Assembly: GCA_945888895.1 (NCBI GenBank)
Contig: CAMDAY010000037.1
Coordinates: 1 to 13,136, forward strand
DNA: 13,136 nt
Direction of reading: 5' to 3'
Source: Dehalococcoides mccartyi
GTDB lineage: Bacteria > Chloroflexota > Dehalococcoidia > UBA2979
Each line of letters opens with the position of its first letter. Within the stretch, counting starts at the first letter, position 1. A model generated the notes under the pieces. The model saw nothing but the letters and a program-made list of their open reading frames with translations. It had not been told where the DNA came from and ran no database searches. Positions 1 to 6,104 of the stretch are shown piece after piece. Made by a program: the position numbers and the translations under genes.

Positions 1-56
1 ATGCGCAGCCCCGCCAGCGCTCCGTGGGAGTCGGCCTGCGGCTTGTCAGTCGTCAT
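1..56 (-). CDS. Partial CaiB/BaiF family III CoA-transferase (N-terminal 18 codons only)
   Basis: Reading leftward from an ATG at 56-54, the sequence encodes MTTDKPQADSHGALAGLR before the window ends. A GAGGAG ribosome-binding site lies 6 bases upstream of that ATG. The ending G-A-L-A-G-L-R matches the way many family III CoA-transferases begin, just before the conserved V-L-D-L strand, as also seen in the neighbouring gene at 275. The inference is a second CoA-transferase transcribed divergently from the first, sharing the 57-274 spacer. Only 18 residues are visible, so the family call rests on this short motif, the ribosome-binding site and the neighbour. Confidence 0.5.
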   Translation of the reverse strand, partial: MTTDKPQADSHGALAGLR

Positions 57-274
57 TCGTTGCTCCTCGTCGCGCGCGCTACCTCGTCCTGCGGAGTATG
101 CCGCGCTCCGCGTCGGGAGGCGGCCTCGGCCAGCGAAGTGGGCGACGGCGACGCCCGCAGCGGTGAGACGGGCCTCCAGGTCGCCTGATTCTCGCCGCCC
201 GATCGCCCCCGTGCCGTGGGAGAATGACGCCGCCTCCGCCGTTCGGAGGCGGCGTCGTGGCGAGGGGGCCAACG
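57..274. promoter_or_regulatory. Divergent intergenic region between two CoA-transferase starts
   Basis: This 218-base spacer separates the minus-strand start at 56 from the plus-strand start at 275, so promoters for both genes should lie here. I see no convincing -35/-10 pair. Its only clear structure is the perfect hairpin at 226-256, listed separately. An open frame running 1-402 on the plus strand has no family resemblance and overlaps the real gene, so it is not called. Confidence 0.4.
226..256 (+). promoter_or_regulatory. Perfect 13-bp inverted repeat just upstream of the CoA-transferase ribosome-binding site
   Basis: The arms GACGCCGCCTCCG (226-238) and CGGAGGCGGCGTC (244-256) are exact reverse complements around a CCGTT loop. 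The repeat ends 5 bases before the GAGGGGG ribosome-binding site (262-268) of the gene starting at 275. In RNA it would be a very stable leader hairpin, and in DNA it could serve as an operator. No T-run follows, so it is not a classic intrinsic terminator. Which role applies cannot be decided from the sequence. Confidence 0.55.
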
Positions 275-1480
275 ATGGGACTGCCGCTCGAGGGCTACCG
301 CGTACTCGACCTCTCGGTCTGGCAGCAGGGCTCATACGCGTCCGCCATGCTGGCCGACATGGGCGCGGACGTCATCAAGATCGAGTCGCACTCGAACCCT
401 GACCCCGGTCGGGCCTCCCTCTCCTTTGTCACCTCCGGGCGCAATGCGTACTTCGAGTCGCTGAATCGTGGCAAGCGCTCGATCACGCTCGAGCTCAAGA
501 ACGAGGCTGGGCAGGAGATCTTCTGGCGGCTCGTCGAGTCCGCAGACGTCTTCCACAACAACATGCGTGGCGGTGTCCTCGAGCGACTCGGGATCACGTT
601 CGAGCGCATCCAGCAGGTGAACCCACGCTGCATCATGTCCAGCGCCACCGGCTGGGGGCACCTCGGGCCGGATCGGCTCACCGGGTCGATGGACCTCCTC
701 GCGCAGGCGCGGGGCGGCTTCATGGCGACGACCGGCGAGGGCTCGGAGAGCGCGCCGACCGCCGCGGGCTTCCCGCAGGCGGACCATGTGGGCGCGATCG
801 TGTCGGGCTACGGGATCGTCCTCGCGCTGCTGCACCGCGAGCGCGGCGGGGAGGCGCAAGAGGTCAACAGCTCCCTCTTCGGATCGCAGCTCGCGATCCA
901 GACGTTCAACATCACCGGCGCGATCTGGGGCAACGCGATGCCCCCGCGCACCGCGCACATCGAGCGCCGCCCGACGTGGAACCATTTCCAGGGGAGCGAC
1001 GGCAAGTGGTTCAGCATCGCCGCGCTCCCGGCGGACAAGTGGTGGGTCGAGTTCTGCGAGGTGATGGGCGCGCCCGACCTCGCCCAACCCCCGTACGTCA
1101 CCGCCGATGATCGCCAGGCCCGCAACGCCGAGGTGATTGCGCGCATGGACGCGATCTTCGCTACCCGTAGCCGCGACGAGTGGATGGCGGCCTTCCATGC
1201 CCGGCAGCTGCTGGTGCAGCCTGTCGCGGATCACCTCGAGGTGGGGGAGGACGAGCAGGCGTGGGCCAATGGCTACCTCGTCAACGTCGAAGATGACGAC
1301 GGACGGAAGTGGCCCATGGTCGGCTCCCCGGTGCACCTCTCGAAGACGCCAGCGCAGGTGACGAAGTTCGCGCCCGCCTTTGGACAGCACACCGAGGAGG
1401 TGCTGCTGGAGGCCGGGTACTCGTGGGATGAGATCAGCGCGTTTCGTGAGCGCGGCGCATTCGGCGAGCCGCCGCGGTAG
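275..1480 (+). CDS. CaiB/BaiF family III CoA-transferase
   Basis: This cytoplasmic enzyme of 401 residues would move CoA between acyl-CoA and a free carboxylic acid; the substrate cannot be told from sequence. Family features visible are the N-terminal G-Y-R-V-L-D-L strand (residues 7-13), the M-L-A-D-M-G-A-D-V-I-K-I-E segment (25-37), the L-N-R-G-K-R-S-I-T-L motif (63-72), the M-D-L-L-A-Q-A-R-G-G segment (139-148), and a Q-A-D-H-V-G motif in which Asp170 sits where the catalytic Asp of formyl-CoA transferase lies. The length is normal for the family. The ATG at 275 is chosen because GAGGGGG at 262-268 is well spaced and the family N-terminus begins there; an in-frame ATG at 224 lies outside family homology, inside the hairpin leader. 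A divergent paralogue appears to begin at position 56. Possible roles include catabolism of carnitine-like, aromatic or branched acids. Confidence 0.9.
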   Translation: MGLPLEGYRVLDLSVWQQGSYASAMLADMGADVIKIESHSNPDPGRASLSFVTSGRNAYFESLNRGKRSITLELKNEAGQEIFWRLVESADVFHNNMRGGVLERLGITFERIQQVNPRCIMSSATGWGHLGPDRLTGSMDLLAQARGGFMATTGEGSESAPTAAGFPQADHVGAIVSGYGIVLALLHRERGGEAQEVNSSLFGSQLAIQTFNITGAIWGNAMPPRTAHIERRPTWNHFQGSDGKWFSIAALPADKWWVEFCEVMGAPDLAQPPYVTADDRQARNAEVIARMDAIFATRSRDEWMAAFHARQLLVQPVADHLEVGEDEQAWANGYLVNVEDDDGRKWPMVGSPVHLSKTPAQVTKFAPAFGQHTEEVLLEAGYSWDEISAFRERGAFGEPPR

Positions 1481-1495
1481 CGACCCGGGGTGGAC

Positions 1496-1512
1496 ACGCC
1501 GAACCGCGGCGT
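1496..1512 (+). terminator. Short hairpin after the CoA-transferase stop, weak terminator candidate
   Basis: ACGCCG (1496-1501) pairs with CGGCGT (1507-1512) around AACCG, 15 bases after the stop codon at 1480. No T-run follows, so intrinsic termination is uncertain. Confidence 0.25.
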
Positions 1513-1591
1513 CGCGTCGAGCCACCTCGATGCGAGCCGCGGTCCGTTGGTATTCGTTCGTCCGCCGCCGCCCCTTCCAGCGGGCGTCGAG

Positions 1592-1663
1592 CTAGATGCG
1601 CCCGAGCAGCAGCAATACGAGCAGTACGACTACTACGAGCCCTGCCACGCCTCCGATGTACAT
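1592..1663 (-). CDS. 23-residue hydrophobic single-pass microprotein
   Basis: The minus-strand frame from the ATG at 1663-1661 to the TAG at 1594-1592 encodes 23 residues. It starts M-Y-I-G-G-V-A-G, continues with an almost unbroken V/L stretch, and ends L-G-R-I. AAGGAGG (complement of 1669-1675) sits 5 bases before the ATG, a near-perfect ribosome-binding site that is hard to explain by chance. The protein is a single membrane-spanning helix with a positively charged end. Tiny membrane proteins beginning M-Y-I-x-G-G are familiar as unannotated bacterial ORFs, but I cannot name a family or function. It is transcribed away from the GlsB-type gene at 1915. Gene callers usually miss it because of its length. 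Confidence 0.6.
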   Translation of the reverse strand: MYIGGVAGLVVVVLLVLLLLGRI

Positions 1664-1914
1664 CGGTTCCTCCTTCGTCCCATCTTGATCTTCGACGTTA
1701 CGGGGTAGGGCGCCGCGACCACGTCGTAGTCACCGCCCGGACGCTCACGATTCGCTCGCGTCTTACGTGGCCCCGAGGCGCGACGCGCCCGTGGGTGCGA
1801 GAACGCGATGCATACGCATCGCCCTTTAAAAAACGAACTGTGTTCAGCACGGATGCGCGCTGATGATGGACGCCGCATACGGCGCGGTACGACCGCGAAC
1901 GAAGGGAGAGTTCG
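1664..1914. promoter_or_regulatory. Divergent spacer with two small hairpins sharing GCATACG
   Basis: This 251-base spacer lies between the microprotein start and the GlsB-like start. It contains a hairpin with arms GCGATGC (1805-1811) and GCATCGC (1816-1822), loop ATAC, followed by an A/T-rich CCTTTAAAAAA stretch. A second hairpin has arms CGCCG (1871-1875) and CGGCG (1880-1884), loop CATA. Both carry GCATACG at their tip, and the second lies in the likely leader of the GlsB-like gene. I see no confident sigma70 promoter in either direction. Confidence 0.35.
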
Positions 1915-2175
1915 ATGGGCATCCTCGCGTGGATCGTGCTCGGGCTGGTGGCGAGCGCGATCGCCAAGGCGGTCATGCCGGGTGACGACCCCGGCGGGAT
2001 CATCGTGACGATCCTGATCGGCATCGCCGGTGCGGTGATCGGCGGCTTCCTGTGGAGCTTCATCACCGGCAACACGACGTACACCGAGCTCGACCTCGGC
2101 GGCATCTTGATCGCGGTGATCGGTTCGATGGTCCTCCTGGGGCTCTACCGCTCCATGGCCGGCCGGCGGACGTAG
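1915..2175 (+). CDS. GlsB/YeaQ/YmgE family stress-response membrane protein
   Basis: This 86-residue very hydrophobic protein has three predicted membrane segments: about 2-20 (G-I-L-A-W-I-V-L-G-L), 28-50 (G-I-I-V-T-I-L-I-G-I-A-G-A) and 60-80 (G-G-I-L-I-A-V-I-G). The glycine-rich helices, the loop M-P-G-D-D-P-G-G, and a terminal basic R-S-M-A-G-R-R-T are typical of the transglycosylase-associated/GlsB family. Members are small inner-membrane proteins linked to general stress responses and membrane anchoring; their biochemical role is unclear. The ribosome-binding site GGGAGAG lies just upstream of the ATG. The next gene begins 13 bases after the stop with GGAAGG overlapping the end of this gene, so the two are very likely cotranscribed. 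Confidence 0.9.
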   Translation: MGILAWIVLGLVASAIAKAVMPGDDPGGIIVTILIGIAGAVIGGFLWSFITGNTTYTELDLGGILIAVIGSMVLLGLYRSMAGRRT

Positions 2176-2188
2176 GAAGGCGGACATC

Positions 2189-2666
2189 ATGGCAGCATCG
2201 AAAGACACGACGGGGAACAGCGGCCACGACGAAGCCTCGCCGCTGGGCGAGGCGATGAGTGACGCGATTGACGGCATGGCGTCGTCCATCGGCGACCCGG
2301 CGGAGTGGCCGGAGATGGCCGGAGATGGCCGAGGAGTTCGCGCGCAACAGCTACAAGGACTTGATGGCCGAAGGCTGGTGGCCCGCGATCTACGCGGCGG
2401 GGGGCTCGCTCGCGACGCTCATCGGTGCCGTGCTGGTGGCGCGCCGCCGATCGAGGCACAGCGGCCTGATGGCGGCGGCAATGCCGATGATGGCCGCTGC
2501 GAAGCCGATGATGGCGGCTATGGAGTCGCAGCTCGCGGACGCGTCCGAGCAGATGATGCGCCATCGCACGAAGTCCAGCTCCGGCTGGATGCGCACGGTG
2601 GTGACGCTCGGCCTCTTCGCGGCGACGGGCTGGGGCATCCGCCGCGCCATGGCGCAGGCGAGCTAA
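2189..2666 (+). pseudogene. Small membrane-protein gene disrupted by a 10-bp tandem duplication
   Basis: The frame starting at the ATG at 2189 (GGAAGG at 2175-2180) reads normally to a tandem duplication of GGAGATGGCC at 2311-2330. It then shifts into a frame that runs without family sense to 2815, antisense to the next gene. Deleting one 10-base copy joins it exactly to the downstream frame ending in TAA at 2664-2666, giving a smooth 155-residue protein. The restored product has a polar N-terminus (residues about 1-55), a membrane segment near W-W-P-A-I-Y-A-A-G-G-S-L-A-T-L-I-G-A-V-L, a Met/Ala-rich amphipathic region (M-P-M-M-A-A-A-K-P-M-M), and a C-terminal hydrophobic stretch. I do not recognise the family. 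Coupling to the GlsB-like gene suggests an envelope or stress role. The duplication may be real, population-variable, or a sequencing/assembly error. Confidence 0.65.
2311..2330 (+). repeat. Exact 10-bp tandem duplication causing the frameshift
   Basis: GGAGATGGCC occurs twice back to back at 2311-2320 and 2321-2330, preceded by the related GGAGTGGCC at 2302-2310. Ten bases is not a multiple of three, so one extra copy shifts the frame. With a single copy the codons read E-W-P-E-M-A-E-E-F-A-R-N-S-Y. This looks like replication slippage. Confidence 0.85.
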
Positions 2667-2687
2667 CCCCCCGGTCCGAAGAAGACC

Positions 2688-3500
2688 CTAGCGGGCTGGT
2701 GTGGTGGCGAGCCTCTCGAGGAATCGCACGAGCACCAGCCCGCTCGACTTCCACTCCGCGGCGCACGGCTTCCCGACGTAGCGGACATGCCACGGCTCGT
2801 AGACGTACCCGGTGACGCTCTCGCCGTCGGGCGGGTAGCTGATCGCGAACCCGAACTCGTGCGCGTGCGCCGCCACCCACTTGCCCTCGGGCAGGGCGCC
2901 GAACTGCTCGACGAGCTCCCAGCCAGTGCCAGAGTTTGCGCTGATCACATCGGCGGTGGTGCCGAGCTGGTGCTCGCTGTGGCCGGGAGGGGCGCTCTCG
3001 CGCCGGGCCTGCGCCTCACCGAGCCGGTCAATCCAGAACTGGAACGTCCGCTGCTGTTCCGCGTAAGAGCGGAAGCTCGACCGGATACGGATCGTGACTC
3101 CCTGCGCCTGTGCGGCCGAGACCATCTCGACGATCGCCCCGGCGGCCTGCCCGCGCATGATCTGGCCCGGGAAGCCTGACACCGCCCAGCGGTCATCGAT
3201 CGTCTGGAGGTCGGCCGGGCGGTAGTCGGCGGGGAGCCCTCGCTGCTTGTCCACCGCGCGGAGCAGGTACGGATCGGCGGCCTGCGCAAAGGCGGCGCAC
3301 ATCTGGTTCGCGCCCGTCGCGGCCGTTGTCTTCGACGCGGCGGCGGTCGCCGAGGTCTGAGCGACGCTGGCGGAGGCGACCGCCGTGCCGACCTTGACCT
3401 CGGGCGGGGCCTCCGTGCCGCCACAGGCGGCGAGCATCAGCCCCGCCAGCCCGACCCCCATGAGCACCCAGCTTCGACGACCGACGGAGGTGATATCCAT
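2688..3500 (-). CDS. Secreted lipoprotein D-alanyl-D-alanine carboxypeptidase, M15/VanY family
   Basis: This 270-residue precursor would be a zinc D,D-carboxypeptidase acting on peptidoglycan stem peptides outside the membrane. Residues 1-26 form a lipoprotein signal: G-R-R near 7-9, a hydrophobic core, and the lipobox L23-A24-A25-C26. An Ala/Thr/Ser-rich linker follows (about 30-65). The catalytic domain shows the M15B signatures S-S-F-R-S-Y-A-E-Q-Q, P-G-H-S-E-H-Q-L-G-T-T-A-D-V (zinc ligands His and Asp) and E-P-W-H-V-R-Y-V-G (catalytic Glu and zinc His). The ATG at 3500 is chosen because it gives the signal peptide; its GGAGG lies only one base away, so translation may be weak. An upstream ATG in the same frame would destroy the signal. 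The gene is convergent with the broken membrane-protein gene, 21 bases away. It could remodel cell wall or trim tetra/pentapeptides. Confidence 0.9.
   Translation of the reverse strand: MDITSVGRRSWVLMGVGLAGLMLAACGGTEAPPEVKVGTAVASASVAQTSATAAASKTTAATGANQMCAAFAQAADPYLLRAVDKQRGLPADYRPADLQTIDDRWAVSGFPGQIMRGQAAGAIVEMVSAAQAQGVTIRIRSSFRSYAEQQRTFQFWIDRLGEAQARRESAPPGHSEHQLGTTADVISANSGTGWELVEQFGALPEGKWVAAHAHEFGFAISYPPDGESVTGYVYEPWHVRYVGKPCAAEWKSSGLVLVRFLERLATTPAR
2690..2744. repeat. 12-bp inverted repeat over the 3' end of the carboxypeptidase gene
   Basis: AGCGGGCTGGTG (2690-2701) and CACCAGCCCGCT (2733-2744) are exact reverse complements 31 bases apart. They cover the stop codon and last codons of the minus-strand gene, next to its convergent neighbour. 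This could form a 3'-end stem-loop that ends or protects the transcript; the long loop makes that uncertain. Confidence 0.4.
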
Positions 3501-3586
3501 GCCTCCGAGCCTACCATCGGAGTCCGAAATGGCCCTCGTCCAGACGTGCGGCGACGGGCGGAAGCATTGCCCGAACGCTCGTGTCG

Positions 3587-3615
3587 ATGACATCAACCGT
3601 GGTTCTGGATATGAT
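3587..3615 (+). promoter_or_regulatory. Sigma70-like promoter for the methyltransferase gene
   Basis: ATGACA at 3587-3592 and TATGAT at 3610-3615 each match the consensus at 5 of 6 positions with an ideal 17-base spacer. Transcription would start near 3622, giving a leader of about 80 bases before the ATG at 3701. It lies between divergent genes (carboxypeptidase start at 3500) and points toward the methyltransferase. Confidence 0.55.
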
Positions 3616-3641
3616 CCGTCGCTAGGTCGGGTTTCGGCTAA

Positions 3642-3663
3642 GATCGCCCTCGGCGGGGCGATC
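3642..3663 (+). promoter_or_regulatory. 5'UTR hairpin of the methyltransferase transcript
   Basis: GATCGCCC (3642-3649) and GGGCGATC (3656-3663) are perfect 8-bp arms around TCGGCG. The hairpin sits between the predicted transcription start and the GGAGG ribosome-binding site near 3690. It may stabilise the mRNA or be a regulator-binding dyad; no known riboswitch fold is evident. Confidence 0.45.
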
Positions 3664-3700
3664 GTGCGCGTGCACTCAGGCGCACTCGGAGGCACACGGG

Positions 3701-4621
3701 ATGATTTCGACGCACGACGAGCTCACCGAGCGAGACGGTGAGTTCACCCGGAGCGGCACGTCCGCGCCGTTGAACGACGACGCCGCCCCCGTCCGCTTCG
3801 ACGCGACCGAGGAAGAGAGCCGGCGCATCCAAGCGCTCGCCGGTTCCTCCCGCGGTTCGATGCGCCTCGCGCGGCTGCTTGTGCACCAGCCACAGCTCGT
3901 CATCCATGCGGCCAAGACCGCGCTCCGAGGCGCCAGCGCCGGCCTGCGTGCTGACCACACCCTGTCGTGGCTCATCCACGTCGACACCGTCCGTCAGGTC
4001 ATCCCGAACGGAGGGATGGGTGCCACGTGGGGCGGCCTCGACACCTTCATGAGCCTCGTCGCGAAGCACGTCGCGCCGACGGCGCACGCGCTGGAGCTGG
4101 GCTGCGGCGGCGGGCGCGTCACGCGCCACATCCGCCCGCTCGTCGGCACCCTCGTGGCAAACGACGTCTCCGATCGCATCCTCGCCGAGGCGCGCGCGGC
4201 GACCGTGGACCTGGCCCCGATCGATTTCCGCGTCACGTACGGCCTCGGCGACGACCTGCGCGACCAGCAGTTCGACGCCGTGATCGGCCACGAGCTCCTG
4301 ATGCAATTCGACTTCGACGAGCTGCTGCGCTTCTGCTCGAACATCCACCGGTCGCTGAAGCCAGGCGGGCTGTTGATCGCGTCGGTCTACACGTTCGACG
4401 ACCCCGGCGAGATGGCGCAGCACATGGGCATGATCCGCGACCACGGTGCCGGCGCACGTTCGCCGTTCCGCGTGCACCGGATGCCTCGTCGCACCTACCA
4501 GGACATCTTCGAGGCCTGTGGCTTCGAGGTCGTCGAGGTGCAGCGCAGCCGCGCGGATGAGTACCAGGCGAAGAAGACCCCGCACACCAACTTCGTCCTC
4601 CGCCGCCGCGTCGAGGCGTGA
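3701..4621 (+). CDS. Class I SAM-dependent methyltransferase
   Basis: This is a 306-residue soluble protein. Residues 1-110 are a family-specific polar/helical N-terminal region. The Rossmann methyltransferase core starts near 115: motif I A-L-E-L-G-C-G-G-G-R-V (130-140) for SAM binding, motif II V-A-N-D-V-S (152-157) with the acidic ribose-binding residue, an F-D-A-V-I-G-H-E-L-L segment (191-200), and the post-core P-G-G-L-L-I-A-S-V (221-229). GGAGG lies 8 bases before the ATG. The substrate is unknown; the Methyltransf_11/25-like core fits small-molecule, lipid or sugar methylation. It has its own promoter and leader hairpin, and it is convergent with the VOC gene downstream, so it probably forms a single-gene unit. 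Confidence 0.85.
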   Translation: MISTHDELTERDGEFTRSGTSAPLNDDAAPVRFDATEEESRRIQALAGSSRGSMRLARLLVHQPQLVIHAAKTALRGASAGLRADHTLSWLIHVDTVRQVIPNGGMGATWGGLDTFMSLVAKHVAPTAHALELGCGGGRVTRHIRPLVGTLVANDVSDRILAEARAATVDLAPIDFRVTYGLGDDLRDQQFDAVIGHELLMQFDFDELLRFCSNIHRSLKPGGLLIASVYTFDDPGEMAQHMGMIRDHGAGARSPFRVHRMPRRTYQDIFEACGFEVVEVQRSRADEYQAKKTPHTNFVLRRRVEA

Positions 4622-4624
4622 CCG

Positions 4625-4658
4625 CCGACCTCGGTCGGGACCCGCCGCGCCTCGCGGC
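4625..4658. terminator. Two adjacent hairpins between convergent genes
   Basis: CCGACC (4625-4630) pairs with GGTCGG (4633-4638), and GCCGCG (4644-4649) pairs with CGCGGC (4653-4658). They fill the 36 bases between the methyltransferase stop and the VOC stop. There are no T-runs, so if they act as a two-way terminator it is a non-canonical GC-rich one. Confidence 0.3.
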
Positions 4659-5086
4659 TAGCGGAGGCGGACGAGCTCCGTCAGGATGCCGCCGACGCTC
4701 TGGGGCCGGAAGAACGCGACGGTGCGACGGCCGTCATCCGCCCGGGGCAGCGCGATCTCCTGCAGGCCGTTCGCGAGAAGTCGCTCCGCCTCGTCGTTCA
4801 CGTCCTCGCAGGCGTAGCAGAGGTGGTGCAGCCCCGGCCCGCGCTTGGCGAGGTAGCGCGCCACGCCGCTGGTTGCGCCGGGAGCGGGGATGAGCACTTC
4901 GACTTCGGTCTCGCCATCGCCCACCTTGAAGAAGTAGTTGAACGTCTGCTCCGGGGCGAAGTACGAACCGGTGGGCCACTTCGACCGCGGCTCGTTGATC
5001 ACCAGCCCCAGCCCATCGCCGAGGGCGGCGCGAGCCTCCTCGATCGACGCGGCGACGACACCGATGTGGTCGATGCGCGTGAACAT
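4658..5086 (-). CDS. VOC superfamily protein, methylmalonyl-CoA epimerase-like
   Basis: This 142-residue single-domain protein has paired beta-alpha-beta-beta-beta modules. The N-terminal I-D-H-I-G-V-V-A (metal-binding His7), G-P-G-L-H-H-L-C-Y (His87/His88) and the C-terminal I-L-T-E-L-V (Glu137) match the metal site of methylmalonyl-CoA epimerase and the related glyoxalase/bleomycin-resistance family. Length and pattern agree with a methylmalonyl-CoA epimerase-like protein, which would interconvert 2R and 2S methylmalonyl-CoA, but other VOC activities are possible. AGGAGG lies 7 bases before the ATG. It follows the metallo-hydrolase gene on the same strand after 65 bases that include a strong hairpin, so the two may share a transcript. 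Confidence 0.8.
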   Translation of the reverse strand: MFTRIDHIGVVAASIEEARAALGDGLGLVINEPRSKWPTGSYFAPEQTFNYFFKVGDGETEVEVLIPAPGATSGVARYLAKRGPGLHHLCYACEDVNDEAERLLANGLQEIALPRADDGRRTVAFFRPQSVGGILTELVRLR

Positions 5087-5118
5087 GCTCGTCCTCCTAG
5101 CGATGTGCCGCCGAGGCC

Positions 5119-5151
5119 CGCGAGGGGGCGGGGCACCGCCCCCGGCTCGCG
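5119..5151 (-). promoter_or_regulatory. Strong hairpin between the hydrolase and VOC genes
   Basis: GGGGGCGG (5124-5131) and CCGCCCCC (5136-5143) are perfect arms with a 4-base loop. An outer CGCGA/TCGCG pairing (5119-5123 with 5147-5151) extends the stem across a 3-base bulge. It begins directly after the hydrolase stop codon (5154-5152). With no T-run it may act as a partial terminator or a processing/stability element that sets unequal expression of the two genes. Confidence 0.45.
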
Positions 5152-5940
5152 CTACTTCTTCGCCTTCGGCTTCGCCGTTGGGTAGACGGTCACCTCGAAC
5201 GGCTTCGAGGACTCATCGACGCTGTAGTGGAGCGTCGTGCCATCCTCATCGCGCGGGACGTTGGTGATGATCACGGACTGCGGCTGGATGTACTTGAACC
5301 CCCCGTTGGCGATCGCGAACGGACGGTCGTGGCCGGGGTACACCACCTTGCAGGTGTCGATGATCTTGCGCGCGCTCTTCTCGCCCTCTTCCTCGTCGAA
5401 GAAGATCAGGCCCGCGCTCGGCGGGTCGGCCATCGCGGCCTTCCGGCTCGGCAGCGCGTCGCCCACCATGCCCGCGATCCCGTCCGCCGTCTCCACGAGG
5501 ACGGCGATGCTCCCGGGGCTGTGACCAGGCACGCTCATCACGCGCACGGTCGGCTCCAGTTCGTCGCCGTCGCGCACCTTCAGCACGCCCTTCGCGCGGT
5601 TGAGGATGTCCGGGAGGTACAGCGGCGTCGCCTGATCCAGCGGGTGCGGCTTCTGCATGTAGTCGAACTCGGTCTGGCTCACGACCACCTCGGCGTTCGG
5701 GAACATCAGGATGTTCAGCGAGTGGTCCCAGTGCGCGTGCGTGATCACGATGCGGTCGATGTCCGTCGCCTTGATTCCGCGTTGTGCGAGGCGCTCCAGG
5801 AGGATCTGGCGCCGCGCGGGGTAGCCGACGTCCACCAGCGTCATGTGCTCGCCCTTGATCAGGGTGATGCCGCAGTAGGAGATCATCCCCTCGTTCGTTC
5901 CAACGCCGAAGCCCTGAGTGATGACGTCGATCTCGGCCAT
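5152..5940 (-). CDS. Metallo-beta-lactamase-fold hydrolase, N-acyl homoserine lactonase-like
   Basis: This 262-residue cytoplasmic protein has no signal peptide. The zinc-binding pattern is complete: T-H-A-H-W-D-H (His68, His70, Asp72, His73), P-G-H-S-P-G-S (His140), G-D-A (Asp161) and P-G-H-D (His204). The overall layout resembles the N-acyl homoserine lactonase (AiiA/AttM) branch, which opens lactone rings, but the same fold covers many thioester and lactone hydrolases, so the substrate is open. The C-terminus is Lys/Pro-rich (P-T-A-K-P-K-A-K-K). GGAGGG lies close before the ATG. The downstream VOC gene on the same strand suggests joint work on a CoA or lactone metabolite rather than quorum quenching. 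The dus gene is divergent from it. Confidence 0.85.
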   Translation of the reverse strand: MAEIDVITQGFGVGTNEGMISYCGITLIKGEHMTLVDVGYPARRQILLERLAQRGIKATDIDRIVITHAHWDHSLNILMFPNAEVVVSQTEFDYMQKPHPLDQATPLYLPDILNRAKGVLKVRDGDELEPTVRVMSVPGHSPGSIAVLVETADGIAGMVGDALPSRKAAMADPPSAGLIFFDEEEGEKSARKIIDTCKVVYPGHDRPFAIANGGFKYIQPQSVIITNVPRDEDGTTLHYSVDESSKPFEVTVYPTAKPKAKK

Positions 5941-6092
5941 GTGACCCTCCTCTGCGCGCCTCCCTCGGGCGCTCTGGTGTGCGCAGAATACGCGCCCTCA
6001 GCAAGGCACGCCGAGGCTGCGCCGCCAGTGGCTGCGAAGGGCCCTCGAGGCGCCGCGAGGACCCGAGGGTCGCCTTCCGGGCGGCGCTGCTC

Positions 6093-6104
6093 GATACTTT
6101 CCCC
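6093..6104 (+). promoter_or_regulatory. Possible -10 element for a leaderless dus transcript
   Basis: GATACT at 6093-6098 lies 6 bases before the ATG at 6105, so the expected transcription start falls on the start codon. No Shine-Dalgarno sequence is present there, in contrast to the neighbouring genes. No good -35 box is seen, so the call is tentative. Confidence 0.25.

Noticed and set aside
1..402. Open frame of 133 codons on the plus strand
   Set aside because: Arg/Ala/Pro-rich with no family features; it overlaps the CoA-transferase and the divergent start at 56.
332..1525. Long minus-strand frame opposite the CoA-transferase
   Set aside because: A shadow frame in GC-rich DNA; its translation is Arg/Asp/Val-rich without domains.
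2311..2330. Programmed ribosomal frameshift instead of a mutation
   Set aside because: There is no slippery heptamer or downstream structure; an exact 10-bp duplication explains the shift more simply.
3638..4585. Minus-strand frame opposite the methyltransferase
   Set aside because: Shadow of the methyltransferase, which has clear SAM motifs, a promoter and a ribosome-binding site.
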